DNA from: Galeopsis tetrahit
Taxonomy: Eukaryota > Streptophyta > Magnoliopsida > Lamiales > Lamiaceae
DNA: 64,000 nucleotides
Direction: 5' to 3'
NCBI GenBank assembly: GCA_963675135.1
Contig: OY776122.1
Span: 14,802,881-14,866,880, forward strand
Below the pieces are notes generated by a model that was given only the letters and a program-made list of their open reading frames with translations, made no database searches and was not told where the DNA came from. A program made the translations under genes and the position numbers. Each line of letters starts with the position of its first letter. Position 1 is the stretch's first letter. This document shows, piece by piece, positions 10,324 to 21,247 of this stretch.

Positions 10324-10779
10324 CGATTTACAGTGATAATAAAAGAAAACAAAAGATAGCTGGGTTACCTTGAATGGAAGAACTATGGAATCAAGCGAGA
10401 CGGCCGGCGATAGCGAGAGCTTGGGAGAAAGAACACCGGAGAACAGAGATGAAGATGACGAGAATTTTCTGGGAGAACGAAGTTTGGAAGGAAAAGAGAG
10501 GAAAATGGAGTAGTTGCGTGAAGTAAGTGAGGAGAGATAAGGGGAAAAATCGAGAACTTTCCTTGGGAGGATAACTAGGCAGAGAAAAGGGGGGGCGCAT
10601 GAAGTCCACGCGCGGAAGCCGAAAAGACTTCCAGGATCTTAGGCGGGAAAAATCTTTGGAGGAGATAATGTTTTGAAACTTCCTCTCCAAAGCGAAGAAA
10701 TACACGTCTCTCCAGAAAGACCTCCGTATAAAGTTATAGGAAATTTTTCTACTCTCATAAAAGATATCTCCCTTTTACG
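10324..10779. other. 5' flank of the antisense gene of element A
   Basis: About 460 bp between the antisense start codon and the polypurine tract. It would hold the 5' untranslated region and promoter of the antisense gene. No clear TATA box was identified and no other gene is seen. Confidence 0.5.
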
Positions 10780-10797
10780 AGAGTAGGGGGGAGTAGA
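10780..10797 (+). other. Polypurine tract of element A
   Basis: AGAGTAGGGGGGAGTAGA ends directly at the 3' LTR. It would prime plus-strand DNA synthesis. Element C has a close match at 46869-46884. Confidence 0.85.
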
Positions 10798-11522
10798 TGA
10801 TGCGGCCTAAAAATGTCACCTAATGAGAAGTCGACACGTGTATGAATGATAGGATTGGGGAAAATGGATAGAATTCATTTAGGGTTCTCTGGATAAAGAA
10901 TCTTCTCCGGAGGGCTCTCAGGAGGGAGCTCCGTCTGGAGAAGGATATCAGAATCAAACAGTTTTAGCTGAGATCGTGGGTCGCAAATATAGGATGCTCC
11001 CGCTATTTCCGTCTTAGCTTTAAGGAAAAGAAGACTCTGTCCTCCTTTACTTTTGGAGGATAAGTCCACGAAGGTAAGATGCTACCGAGTCTTCAGGAAG
11101 TGGAGAGTGAGGGAGACCGGGTCTCCTCGGAAGGGCCGAGTCTTATGGGCAACTCCGAGATAAGGGGAAGGTTTGACTTCCTCTCCGAAGAATATCTCTA
11201 TAAATAGGTAATTTTGAAGATATTTCCAGGTTAGACTTTTACACTTAAGAAACCTAATACATCGAACATTTACATCTCCGCTTGTAATTCTTTGAGTTGA
11301 TTTGAGATATCCAGGATCTTGAGATCTTGGGGGGATTTGATAAGCCCTATACTGACTTAGGCATCGGAGTGTCCACACCGGACTCCCCTCCGGTGTGTTT
11401 CTTGCAGGTCATTCGAGGATTCCAAGAGGAGATAATCTAACCAGGACTATTATCCACATTCGGGGAGAAGGATATCTATTTCAGAGGATACCTAATCCTC
11501 TCGTGCAAATTTTAGCACATCA
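10798..11522 (+). repeat. 3' LTR of element A
   Basis: A 725-bp copy of the LTR at 248-972 with three substitutions, about 0.4 percent. With the commonly used plant LTR rate of 1.3e-8 per site per year this suggests roughly 0.16 million years, with a wide error. Confidence 0.95.
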
Positions 11523-11527
11523 CACAT
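11523..11527. repeat. Target-site duplication of element A, right copy (CACAT)
   Basis: Matches 243-247 exactly and follows the terminal CA of the 3' LTR. Confidence 0.95.
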
Positions 11528-11900
11528 TAAAAAGATTTTCTGCTATAATCGGCATGATTTACAAGTTATAATCTTTTTTTTTTATTTCGCACTCTAAAAT
11601 ATATTGATTTAATTATTTAATTGATATATAAATCTATTTTGTATCTAAATATTATTAAAGTAGAAAGTCTAATTTGAAACTTTGGTATTGTAATTTAAGT
11701 TAATGGAATAAATTAATAACAATGTCTCATATATTTTTTACATAATTTTTTATCATTTTGATAGAGTGGAATAGAGAAAGTGGACAAAACAAACTCGCAT
11801 TTCTCATCGAATAATTAATAGATGATCGATCTCCCTGAAGAGTATGCTTAAGTACGTACATCCTTCTATAGGGTTGGATAGAAGGGCATGGTTGTGACAT
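11528..11900. other. AT-rich flank, nothing recognised
   Basis: AT-rich sequence with a poly-T run near 11576-11583. No gene or repeat is recognised. It may belong to the Helitron remnant that becomes recognisable further right. Confidence 0.4.
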
Positions 11901-12015
11901 GTGTCAATCTAGATGTACCCGAGTTGAATAGTACGCTAAAAAATCGTCGATTGCAAAAAGATTTGTTGGAGATAATGATGAGGGAGTTTTGCAAAAATAT
12001 TTGTCATAATGCATA

Positions 12016-12315
12016 CTCCCTCCGTCCCAATTTTATTTCATCATTTACTATACATGTAGTTTAATGTGTATACACATAGTTTAATGTGAGAGTTATTTAT
12101 TAGTATTAAAAGAGATAAAATATAGGGTATGCGAGTCTATTGAGTAATAAAATATTTTGATCATTAATAAAATAATGACATATGGTGTAATTTTGAAATG
12201 TTTGAAGGTTGTGGTTTAATGTGAAAAAACATTTTATTGTTAAATAAAGAAATAATGAATATAATTTGGAATATCCATTTTTAGCAAATGATGGATCTAA
12301 ATTGAAATAGGAGAG
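12016..12315. mobile_element. Stowaway-like MITE
   Basis: A 300-bp element flanked by TA at 12014-12015 and 12316-12317. The left end is CTCCCTCCGTCCC, the classic Stowaway (Tc1/mariner type) terminus. The right end read backwards is CTCTCCTATTTCAATTTAG, an eroded version. The interior is AT-rich and noncoding. It interrupts the Helitron remnant. Confidence 0.8.
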
Positions 12316-12325
12316 TACTAAATAT

Positions 12326-13000
12326 TTGCCATATTCACATACATACAAAATGCATTTTTGTAAGTTTAATACACCAACTGTATTGTCGAGAGATCTTGGA
12401 GATAATGATGAAGGTTTTCCAAATATTGATATTCCTAAAGAGCATTTGGTTTTAGATGCATGTGATCCAGTTGTTGATATAGTTGACAATGTTTATTCTT
12501 CCGTCTCTGGCAATTTTGGTACGAATAAGTATTTCGAGGATAGAGTTATACTTCCTCCAATACATAGATAAGTTCAAAGTATTAACGTGACAATATTGAC
12601 GATACAAGAAAATATTTGAGTTCAGTAGTATTTATCCATCAGGGTATACACCTGGTGGTATGGGACATGTGTTTTCTATTGACATACTCTATTTTATTAA
12701 GTGTGTTGGTCTACCAAATCATCGATTAGGTCTGAAAAACAGGTGTCTCTATAATGTTTATTTGGAATGTTGATCTGAAATCATTCACTTTGTTCACCTT
12801 CCGAAACCTATGTTTATACACAAACAAATGTTAAAGTCAGTTTCTTTCCATGGTATGTGTTTACCTTCCGAAACCTATGTTCATACACATACAAATGTTG
12901 CAGCCTCGAGTCAAGAGTAAGAGTGAATTTAATTTTTTGTCTAAATTCAAATGAAAAATATGTAAGTGTACAACAAATGTTGTTTACAAGAAATTTTTTT
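12326..13000 (+). pseudogene. Decayed Helitron Pif1-type helicase fragment
   Basis: Recognisable pieces in the order found in plant Helitron helicases: IGDNDEG and NIDIPKEHL, then DPVVDIVDNVY and KYFEDRVILPP (12400-12570), then FIKCVGLPNHRLGLK and the IMFIWNVDLK region (12690-12780), then a C-terminal SRVKS and TNVVYK near 12905-12995. Stops and frameshifts interrupt it throughout, and a 40-bp segment around CTTCCGAAACCTATGTT is duplicated near 12800 and 12860. An intact copy would unwind DNA during rolling-circle transposition. This one is dead. Confidence 0.75.
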
Positions 13001-13065
13001 GTAATTTGTAATTTCGTATATTGAAGATTTTATAAATAAATTTATAATTCTCTATTCTATTATAT

Positions 13066-13088
13066 TATATATATATATATATATATAT
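13066..13088. repeat. AT dinucleotide microsatellite
   Basis: A run of about ten AT units within the AT-rich tail of the Helitron remnant. Confidence 0.9.
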
Positions 13089-13225
13089 GATGTAATTTAT
13101 ATTGGTACAACATTTCCTTCTCTTATGTTTTAATAAAATAACGAATTGAATTTATAAATTTATACGATACATATTTAGATTATTTTTTAATTAATAAATT
13201 AAAATATATTATAAATTTATTTTAA

Positions 13226-13254
13226 CCCCGCGTAAAACGCGGGTCTTACACTAG
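13226..13254 (+). other. Helitron 3' terminus (hairpin plus CTAG)
   Basis: Stem CCCGCG (13227-13232), loop TAAAA, stem CGCGGG (13238-13243), then a 7-base spacer and CTAG at 13251-13254. This hairpin followed by CTRR marks the transposition terminator of Helitrons. It fixes both the end and the + orientation of the remnant. Confidence 0.85.
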
Positions 13255-13478
13255 TATTGATATAAAAGAGACTTAGTATCATTTACAACGGAAATGGTTT
13301 TCTTTCTTCGTTTTGTTTTGAGATTTCAAAATTCATTTCACGAAATTAGTATGTAATAACAATTTTAATTTACTTGATTAGAGTAAATATTTCTTATCAA
13401 GTATTTTATTTTGTTATTTGGAAAAGTGTATATTTGATTTAATAGAGACGATAAAGGCAAAGATGTGAAGTTAAAAAA

Positions 13479-13960
13479 AATGTTTATGTACTGGCAAAAC
13501 TGTCTGTCTATTCCCATTTAAATTTGAATGAACCCTTTACTCATTCAATTACTTATACTAATGAATTCATCAATGTTGAGTGGGGTGTGATTTATCTTGT
13601 TGGTTGTTGCAATGGTCTTGTTTGTATTCTCATAGATAGACAACGAAGATTTATATTGTGGAATCCAGCCACAAGAAAGTCCAGAATTTTGCCTGATTTT
13701 GACAATAACATGGAGGACAAATGTATTAAGAAATGTGGGTTTGGATTGGATGAGGTGGAGAATGATTACAAGGTTTTTGGATCAAGGTATAATAATAATA
13801 ATGGATACGGTAAAGTTTATAGTTTAAGGAGTAATTCGTGGAAAGTAGTTGTTGAGGGAAGTGATATTGATTATAATTATACAATTTATTGTGAGGACGT
13901 GGGCATATATGCTAGTGGAAAGCTTCATTGGTACGTACACTATAAACGTGAGATTTTTAA
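13479..13960 (+). pseudogene. F-box-associated domain fragment
   Basis: The frame encodes the pattern of plant F-box-associated (FBA) domains: GCCNGLVCI, then FILWNPATRKSRILPDF, CGFGLDEVENDYKVF, VYSLRSNSWKVV and a YASGKLHWYV segment. The F-box itself, normally 100 or more residues upstream, is missing, and the C-terminal half is cut off where element B begins. Upstream codons reach back to about 13479 in the same frame, without a convincing start. It is a host gene fragment left by deletion or retroelement insertion. An intact member would act as the substrate adaptor of an SCF ubiquitin ligase. Confidence 0.75.
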
Positions 13961-14008
13961 TTTCTCTTGTAAATGCTCCTTCTCTGATATCACCATTCTT
14001 CTTTTCAG

Positions 14009-14836
14009 CTCTTGTCTGTTCAAGGACTCCTAATGAGTAAGACGGAAGGTTCCGAGGATCTAGAGTGTATCCAATCAGAGTTAGTCGAGAAAGATAAGCA
14101 AGTTCAAAAGGCTGCTTCCGACTTGAGTTTGCTTACTATTGAGAATGCAGATCTTAAAAAACAGATATCAGAGGCTCTGGAGCAAGCTGAGAGATCGCAG
14201 ACTGAGCTGCAAACTCGTCATCAAGAGGAGATCTCTTCTCTCAAAACTCAACATGCGCAAGAAATCGGAGAGGCTCATGATAAGGGGTTAAAGAATGGTG
14301 TGGGGATTTGTCGTCAAAAATTATTAATGACCTCTATGGGACAAGAGTTTTTGAGAGATCTCCACTTGGGTTTAATTGAGGCTTATCAGCGGAGTCCTCA
14401 GTATATTTAAGATATGAATCCTCATATTGGTCACTTTGTTAACCATGGGATTAAGTGTACCTTATCACAAGCGCATGCTCAAGGCCTCGTCCCTACTATT
14501 GATAAGAGTTTAATCATCAAATCCTTGAAGCCATCCCCCTCTTTCCAAGGAGATGTTAATGTGGGCCCCAACTACGAGTGGTGGATGCCAGTAATTCAAA
14601 GGGCCGCTCTGAAGTTGGCCTTTGAAAAAGATCTTGATGTTGATGTTCCTGCTGCCTCTTCTTTGACTTACGACGTGTTCCCAGATCACCAGACCTCCAT
14701 GATCCATATTGATTCGTTGCCTAACCTGCCCCCTTTGGAAGGGTCCGACACTCCAGATCTCGAACTTGCTACCACTGATCCAGATCCAACCTTAGTTTCT
14801 ACTTCTGGAGTTGAATCCACTGCTAATGTTTCTTAA
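14009..14836 (+). pseudogene. Antisense gene of element B, exon 3 only
   Basis: Begins after a TTTTCAG acceptor at 14002-14008, the same position where exon 3 of the element C gene begins. The frame gives 276 codons with one internal TAA at 14408-14410, where element C has Leu-Arg. A coiled coil comes first, followed by GQEFLRDLHLGLIEAY and PHIGHFVNHGIKC, nearly the same as element C. Exons 1 and 2 are missing, replaced by the F-box fragment. It is non-functional, but shows that B carried the same antisense gene as A and C. Confidence 0.85.
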
Positions 14837-14994
14837 TAGTTTCCTTTTGTTCTGAGCGTATGTGCTCTTATGATGAACTTTTGCTTTTTATCTCTGTTAT
14901 CAACTTTTATGGGGTAGCATTTTAATTTCTACTTTTTGCCGATACACTGTTTTGATCTTTTTGGTGTTTGTGTATGTTTTCGTAGCATATAGTA
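14837..14994. other. 3' flank of the antisense gene of element B
   Basis: Thymine-rich sequence after the antisense stop, probably its 3' untranslated region. It ends where the tandem array starts. Confidence 0.5.
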
Positions 14995-16475
14995 GAAATT
15001 ATTCATTTCGTTCTGGTCCCAGATCCTGATCGGGGATCTCTTCCCCCTTAAAAAATTGAAATTTTTACAAGTAAACAAATTATTTCACTTCGTTCTGATC
15101 CCAGTTCTTGGGACCAGATCCTGATCGGGGATCTCTTCCCCCTTAAAAAATTGAAATTTTTACAAGTAAAAAACTTATTTCACTTCGTTCTGATCCCAGA
15201 TCTTGGGACCAGATCCTGATCGGGGATCTCTTCCCCCTTAAAAAATTGAAATTTTTACAAGTAAAAAATTATTCACTTCGTTCTGGTCCCAGATCCTGAT
15301 CGGGGATCTCTTCCCCCTTAAAAAATTGAAATTTTTACAAGTAAAAAATTTATTTCACTTCGTTCTGATCCCAGATCTTGGGACCAGATCCTGATCGGGG
15401 ATCTTTTCCCCCTTAAAAAATTGAAATTTTTTTCACAAGTAAAAAATTTATTTCACTTCGTTCTGATCCCAGTTCTTGGGACCAGATCCTGATCGGGGAT
15501 CTCTTCCCCCTTAAAAAATTGAAATTTTTACAAGTAAAAAATTTATTTCACTTCGTTCTGATCCCAGATCTTGGGACCAGATCCTGATCGGGGATCTCTT
15601 CCCCCTTAAAAAATTGAAATTTTTACAAGTAAAAAAAGTATTCACTTCGTTCTGGTCCCAGATCCTGATCGGGGATCTCTTCCCCCTTAAAAAATTGAAA
15701 TTTTTACAAGTAAAAAATTTATTTCACTTCGTTCTTATCCCAGATCTTGGGACCAGATCCTGATCGGGGATCTCTTCCCCTTTAAAAAATTGAAATTTTT
15801 TTCACAAGTAAAAAATTTATTTCACTTCGTTCTGATCCCAGTTCTTGGGACCAGATCCTGATCGGGGATCTCTTCCCCCTTAAAAAATTGAATTTTTTTC
15901 ACAAGTAAAAAATTTATTTCACTTCGTTCTGATCCCAGTTCTTGGGACCAGATCCTGATCGGGGATCTCTTCCCCCTTAAAAAATTGAATTTTTTTCACA
16001 AGTAAAAAATTTATTTCACTTCGTTCTGATCCCAGTTCTTGGGACCAGATCCTGATCGGGGATCTCTTCCCCCTTAAAAATTTGAAATTTTTTTCACAAG
16101 TAAAAAATTGATTTCACTTCGTTCCAATCCCAGTTCTTGGGACCAGATCCTGATCGGGGATCTCTTCCCCCTTAAAAAATTGAAATTTTTTCACAAGTAA
16201 AAAATTTATTTCACTTCGTTCTGATCCCAGTTCTTGGGACCAGATCCTGATCGGGGATCTCTTCCCCCTTAAAAAATTGAATTTTTTTTCACAAGTAAAA
16301 AATTTATTTCACTTCGTTCTGATCCCAGTTCTTGGGACCAGATCCTGATCGGGGATCTCTTCCCCCTTAAAAAATTGAAATTTTTACAAGTAAAAAATTA
16401 TTCACTTCATTCTGGTCCCAGGTCTTGGGACCAGATCCTGATTGGGGATTTCTTCCCCCTTAAAAAATTGAAGAA
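14995..16475 (-). repeat. Tandem array of about 16 units (83-101 bp) in element B
   Basis: Landmark GATCGGGGATCTCTTCCCCC recurs about 16 times between 15028 and 16441. Units come in a short form (TTCTGGTCCCAGATCCTGATC) and a long form with an extra CTTGGGACCAG segment. An A-rich linker of variable length (AAAATTGAAATTTTT, with or without TTTCAC) follows. The last unit, at 16400-16470, is diverged, as is usual at array edges. Each unit contains short inverted repeats such as GGTCCCAGATC and GATCTTGGGACC. Confidence 0.92.
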
Positions 16476-16483
16476 GTGGGCAG

Positions 16484-16812
16484 ATCTTGCTCTTCCAGGA
16501 TCTGATTTTATACTCTTCGCTGAGTTATTTATACTCCTCGGGGAGTTGTTTATACTCCGAAATGAGCAGATCTTGCTCTTACAGAGTTTGATTTTATACT
16601 CTTCACTGAGTTATTTATACTCCTCGGGGAGTTGTTTATACTCCAAAGCGAGCAGATCTTGCTCTTACAGAGTCTGATTTTATACTCTTCACTGAGTTAT
16701 TTATACTTCTCGGGGAGTTGTTTATACTCCGAAGCGAGCAGATCTTGCTCTTACAGAGTTTGATTTTATACTCTTCACTGAGTTATTTATACTCCTCGGG
16801 GAGTTTGATCAT
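16484..16812 (-). repeat. 88-bp tandem repeat, about four units, shared with element C
   Basis: Units contain GAGCAGATCTTGCTCTTAC, then TTTTATACTCTTCACTGAG and CTCCTCGGGGAGTTGTTTA. In element-sense orientation the same sequence appears once in element C at 26507-26622 (GGAGTATAAATAACTCCCC and related stretches). It is direct evidence of common ancestry of the B and C 3' regions. Confidence 0.9.
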
Positions 16813-16978
16813 TTTATTGTGTGCGTTGCCATAAGAATAGGATAAAGAGAAACTGCTCTCCTCATTTCTCTGCTTCATTGAAATCTTTCAAAATACAAGC
16901 TATTACAGAAGTTCTGGAAATTCAAATACGATATGCATAATTTAAAGGAAAATTCAAGATCTAGATCTTGCCTGGTCT
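16813..16978. other. Spacer between pol and tandem repeats in element B
   Basis: About 165 bp of noncoding sequence between the pol stop and the 88-bp repeats. No signal recognised. Confidence 0.5.
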
Positions 16979-19900
16979 TCAACAGTAGTACTTCTTCAAC
17001 TTGCTTATGTTCCAGGGGCGTGCAACTTCTTTCCCATCTTCTTTCATTAGTTTGTATGCTCCTCCCTTAAGGACCTTGCTTACTATGAATGGCCCTTCTC
17101 AGTTCGGCTCCAATTTCTTTACTGGTTTTAGTGCATCCACTCTTTTGAGCACCATATCCCCCAGATCAAACCTTCTCGCTTTTACTTTCCTGTTATATCC
17201 AGCTCGGATCTGACTTTTATATACCTCAGCTCTAAGATGTGCTATCACCCTTTCTTCCTCTAACATGTCTAAGTTTTCTTTCATCAAGTGTGGGTTTCGC
17301 TCTTCATCGTAGAACGAGATCCGATGAGATTCAGAACCTATTTCAACGGGGATCACAACTGCTGCCCCATATACCAAATTGAAGGGTGTTTCTCCAGTAG
17401 CCGTTTTAGGACTGCTCCGATATGACCAGAGGACAGACTCTAACTCTTCTGGCCATTTCCCTTTTTTCTTTTCTAGTCTTGCTTTGATTCCTTCTACTAT
17501 AGTTCGATTGGTCACTTCCACTTGTCCATTGGCTTGAGGATGAGCTACAGAAGTGAATCTTTGCTCAATCTTCATCTTTGTGCACCATCCTCGAATAGAC
17601 CTTCCACAGAACTGTGTACCATTGTCTGAGATCAGGATCCGGGGTATTCCATATCTACAGCAGATATTTTTCCATAGGAATTTTTGGATGCTGTCTTCGT
17701 CGATGCTGGCCACTGCTTCTGCCTCAACCCATTTACTGAAGTAATCCACAACTACAATTAGGAAAGCTCTCTTCCCCGAGGCTTCTGGGAACTTTCCCAC
17801 TATGTCAATCCCCCATTTGTCAAAGGGACATGGAGAATACATAGCTCCCAACTCCTCTGCAGGAACATGAATGAGGGGGCCATGCTTCTGGCATTAATTA
17901 TCACATTTTTGGATCAATTCCTTGGCATCCCTCATCATGCTTGGCCAATAGTAACCAGCTCTTAAAATTCTTCTGAACACATCTCTAAACCCCGTGTGAC
18001 TCCCAGCACATCCTTCGTGCATCTCTCGTATCACATAATTTCCTTCTTCAATTGTGATACACTTTAAGTAAGGGTGTGAAAAAGATCTCCTATATAGATC
18101 TTCTCCGATCATACAGTATCTTGCGTACACTGCCCTTCTCGGAACTCCAGGCTTATCAAGCCTCTGTCCTGTTTTCAGATAATGGATAATTGGTATCCTC
18201 CAATCTTCTCTTTCTGAGATCTCTTCTTCCACTGAAAATATTTCCAGGTCTATCATCCTGGTCTCCGCTGCTAAAAGAGTGATTTGTCCTCTAGCTCCCT
18301 GCTCCACTAAACTGGCTAATTTCGCCAAATAGTCAGCCTTAGTATTTTCTGCTCTGGGTATCTGTTCTAAAGAGAACTCCACAAATCTTGCTCTGATATC
18401 CTCCACCATCTTGACATACTTGATCATCTTTTCATCCTTCCTCTCATATGATCCTGCCACTTGCTGAGAATCTGAGAAGATCTTCACTTTCTGTGCTCCT
18501 AGATCTGCAAGCATTCTCACTCCTCTCACTAGTGCTTCGTATTCTGATTCGTTGTTTGAAGCTTTAAAGTCGAACTTAATGGCGAACTGTAGTTCTTCTC
18601 CTGTTGGGGTTATGATTACCACCCCAGCTCCACTTCCCATCATAGTGGATGATCCATCTACATAGGCTATCCATTCCTTTAATTTATCATTTCTTGTTGT
18701 CTCTTGGATAAAGTCGACCAATGCCTGAGCCTTAATAGCAGTTCTTGACTCAAAATCGATATCATATTCGCTCATCTCCACCGCCCATTTCACCATCCTT
18801 CCTGAGAGATTGGGCTTTCCCATAGTTTGCCTTAAGGGCAAGTTTGTTCTCACCACTATCTTATGTGATAAGAAATAGGGTCTAAGTCTTCTGGCCATCA
18901 CCATTACTGCCAGTGCCGACTTTTCCATATCTGAGTATCTTTCTTCTGGACCCTGCAACATCTTGCTCACATAGTATATGGGCCTCTGATGTCCTTCCTC
19001 TTCTCTGAGGAGAACTGAACTAAGAGACTGTTCTCCTACCGAAAAGTAGAGGAATAACGTCTCCCCTTGAACAGGCTTAGTAAGGAGGGGTAAAGTAGAG
19101 AGGTGATCCTTCAGTTCCCCAAAGGCTCTCCCACACTCTTCATTCCATTCGAACTTAGCATTTTTTTTGAGAATTTTAAAAAAGGTAGGCTTCTCTCAGC
19201 TGATCTGAAGATGAAGCGACTAAGGGCCGCTATGTAGGGCTGTAAATGAGCCGAGCCGAACGCGATGTTGTTCAAGCTTGTTTGAAATATTATCGAGCTT
19301 TGAAATTAGTGTTTGAGCTTGTTTGATAACTAAACGAGCCGAGCTTGAACGAGCTTTATTCGAGCCGAACACGAGCCGAGCTCGAGTAGTTTGACATTTT
19401 TACACTAAATTTATCTTTTTTTACTTATCGAGCTCGAGCTCGAGCCAAGCTTTGGACCATACCGAACGTAAATATATGTTCAAGCTTGTTTGATATCTAT
19501 GTCGAACCGAGTTCAAACGAGCTTTTACCGAACGATCTCGAATCGAGTATCGAATAGCTTGGTTTGATTTTCAGCCCTACCGCTATGCGACCATTTAGCC
19601 TTTGGATCTGTCGGATATTCCTGGGTTCTTGCATCTCAAGAACTGCCTTCACTTTCTCCATGTTCACCTCAATTCCCCTCGGTGTCACCATATACCCCAA
19701 GAATTTTCCTGATTGGACTCCAAAAGCACACTTTGAAGGATTGAGTTTCATTCCACTGGCTCTAATCACCTTGAAAGTTTCCTCCAAATCTTTCACATGA
19801 TCCTTTTCTTTTATGCTCTTTACGAGCATATCATCCACATATACTTCCACATTCTTTCCGATCTGATCCTTAAAGATTGAATCCACCATCCTCTGGTATG

Positions 19901-21247
19901 TAGCTCCTACATTCTTCAATCCAAAGGGCATATCTACATACCCATATGTTCCACAACATACCACAAAGCATGTTTTGGCCACATCTCTTGGATCCATCTT
20001 GATTTGATGATATCCCTGATAAGCATCCATCATCGAAAGTAGTTCGCATCCTGACGTTGAGTCCACCAGTTGATCTATCCTGGGAAGTGGATAATGATCC
20101 TTCGGACAAGCTTTGTTAAGATCTCTGAAATCTATACACATCCTCCATTTCCCCGAGCCTTTGGATACCATCACTGCATTGGACAACCATTCTGGGAACT
20201 GGATCTCCTCAATGTGCTTAGCCATCAATAATTTATCCACCTCTTCGATGATGATCTTATCTTTTTCTGGACCAAATCTCCTCAATTTCTGTTTCACGGG
20301 CCTCATCTCCAGGTTCACATTTAAGCTATGTAAAGCCAGAGCAGGGTTTATGCCCGTAAGATCTGCTGAATGGAATGCAAAGATATCCGAGTTACTTCTA
20401 AGGCATTGTATCAAACGTTGAGCCACCTCGTGGCTCATCTGTGTTCCGACCTTTGTTGTGCACCCAATCTTGTAAGGTAATAGTTCCACAGCCATAGTCT
20501 CTTCTTTCGGCCTGATCTGCAGATTTGGATCCTCTTCCATTCTCTCTTCAGACCTCATTCTTTTCCCTACAGGATCATCTCCCCTGCTCTGATCTCCTTT
20601 GAATAATTTATCAGCCTTGTTTATGGTGTCCACATAACACCTCCGAGCACTAGTCTGATCTCCCGTGACCTCCCCCACTTCATCTCCAACTGGGAATTTG
20701 ATTTTCATATGGAAAGTAGATACAATTGCTTGCAATGAGTTCAGAGCCGGCCTCCCTAGGATCACGTTATAGGATGATGGGACATCCACAATTAAGAAGT
20801 CTACCATCCTGACCTTCTGTACTGGATATTCTCCTATTCTGAGTTGTAGAGTGACCTGCCCCCAAGGTTGGATGGCCCCTCCAGTAAATCCATACAAGGC
20901 TGTCTTCACAGGTAGGACTTTCAAGTTCACGTCCATCTTATCAAAACATTCTTTCATCATAATATCACAAGAACTCCCCGTGTCAATGAAGACACGCGCC
21001 ACGTCATATCCTCCGATCTCTGCAGTGACAACTAGAGCATCATTATGGGGTTGCACCACCATCCCCATATCTGAGGGACCAAATTGGATATTAGGTGTCC
21101 CACTAAGGTCCCCCACACTTTGAACTTCAGATCTCCAAGCCCCCACCTCTCTCACAAAGGCCTTTCGAGCTCTGTGCGAATCTCCATCAGTTGGTCCTCC
21201 AGTGATCATGGTGATGTTCCCCTTTTTGGTGGGGGAGCTCCTCCTTT
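16979..21247 (-). pseudogene. pol: Pol of element B (protease to integrase), inactivated
   Basis: Reads protease (DTGSSCDIMM), reverse transcriptase (YVDDMLVKS), native RNase H, second RNase H (AYVDGSSTMMGSGAG, YEALVRG, FSDSQQ) and integrase with an intact WGID, SDNGTQF and NGQVEV triad. Lesions: a 345-bp hAT-like MITE at 19235-19579 near the RT/RNase H border; a frameshift near 19200; TAA at 17894-17896 inside the integrase zinc finger; TGA at 17099-17101 where element A has Trp in LEPNWEGP. After this last stop the frame continues to TGA at 16979-16981. The protein is non-functional. Unlike element A, its integrase keeps the first catalytic Asp. Confidence 0.9.
19235..19579. mobile_element. 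hAT-like MITE inserted in pol of element B
   Basis: 345 bp with ends TAGGGCTG...CAGCCCTA, flanked by the 8-bp duplication CCGCTATG (19227-19234 and 19580-19587). An 8-bp TSD and a TAGGG-type terminus indicate the hAT superfamily. The interior is rich in CGAGC/GCTCG inverted motifs (for example GAGCTCGAGCTCGAGC near 19430-19445) and has no gene. Removing it with one TSD copy rejoins the pol sequence. Confidence 0.88.

Larger units (their letters stand above)
248..11522 (+). mobile_element. Element A: complete Ty3/gypsy LTR retrotransposon, Tat/Retand-like
   Basis: An 11,275-bp element with two 725-bp LTRs, a primer-binding site, a gag-pol ORF, a tandem-repeat block, an antisense spliced gene, a polypurine tract and a perfect CACAT TSD. 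The pol order PR-RT-RNaseH-second RNaseH-integrase and the CX3H-type gag finger place it in the Tat group. An amplified tandem repeat and an antisense ORF in the long 3' region resemble the Retand type. The LTRs differ at only three positions (near 311, 371 and 551 of the left copy), so the insertion is recent. Both coding regions are open, but the integrase has lost a catalytic Asp (codon 5806-5808). Confidence 0.95.
11900..13254 (+). mobile_element. Helitron remnant, 3' part
   Basis: The 3' part of a Helitron: decayed helicase coding sequence (12326-13000), an AT-rich tail, a 6-bp GC hairpin at 13227-13243 and CTAG at 13251-13254 followed by T. Helitrons end in a hairpin and CTRR and insert between A and T. 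The left limit is uncertain. The segment 11940-12000 contains a TTGGAGATAATGATGA sequence resembling one after the MITE (12390-12410), so helicase-related sequence may begin there. Confidence 0.75.

Noticed and set aside
14995..16475. Regularly spaced repeats that look superficially like a CRISPR array
   Set aside because: The spacers are themselves repeats, the units are 83-101 bp, and the context is a plant retrotransposon. They are tandem repeats.
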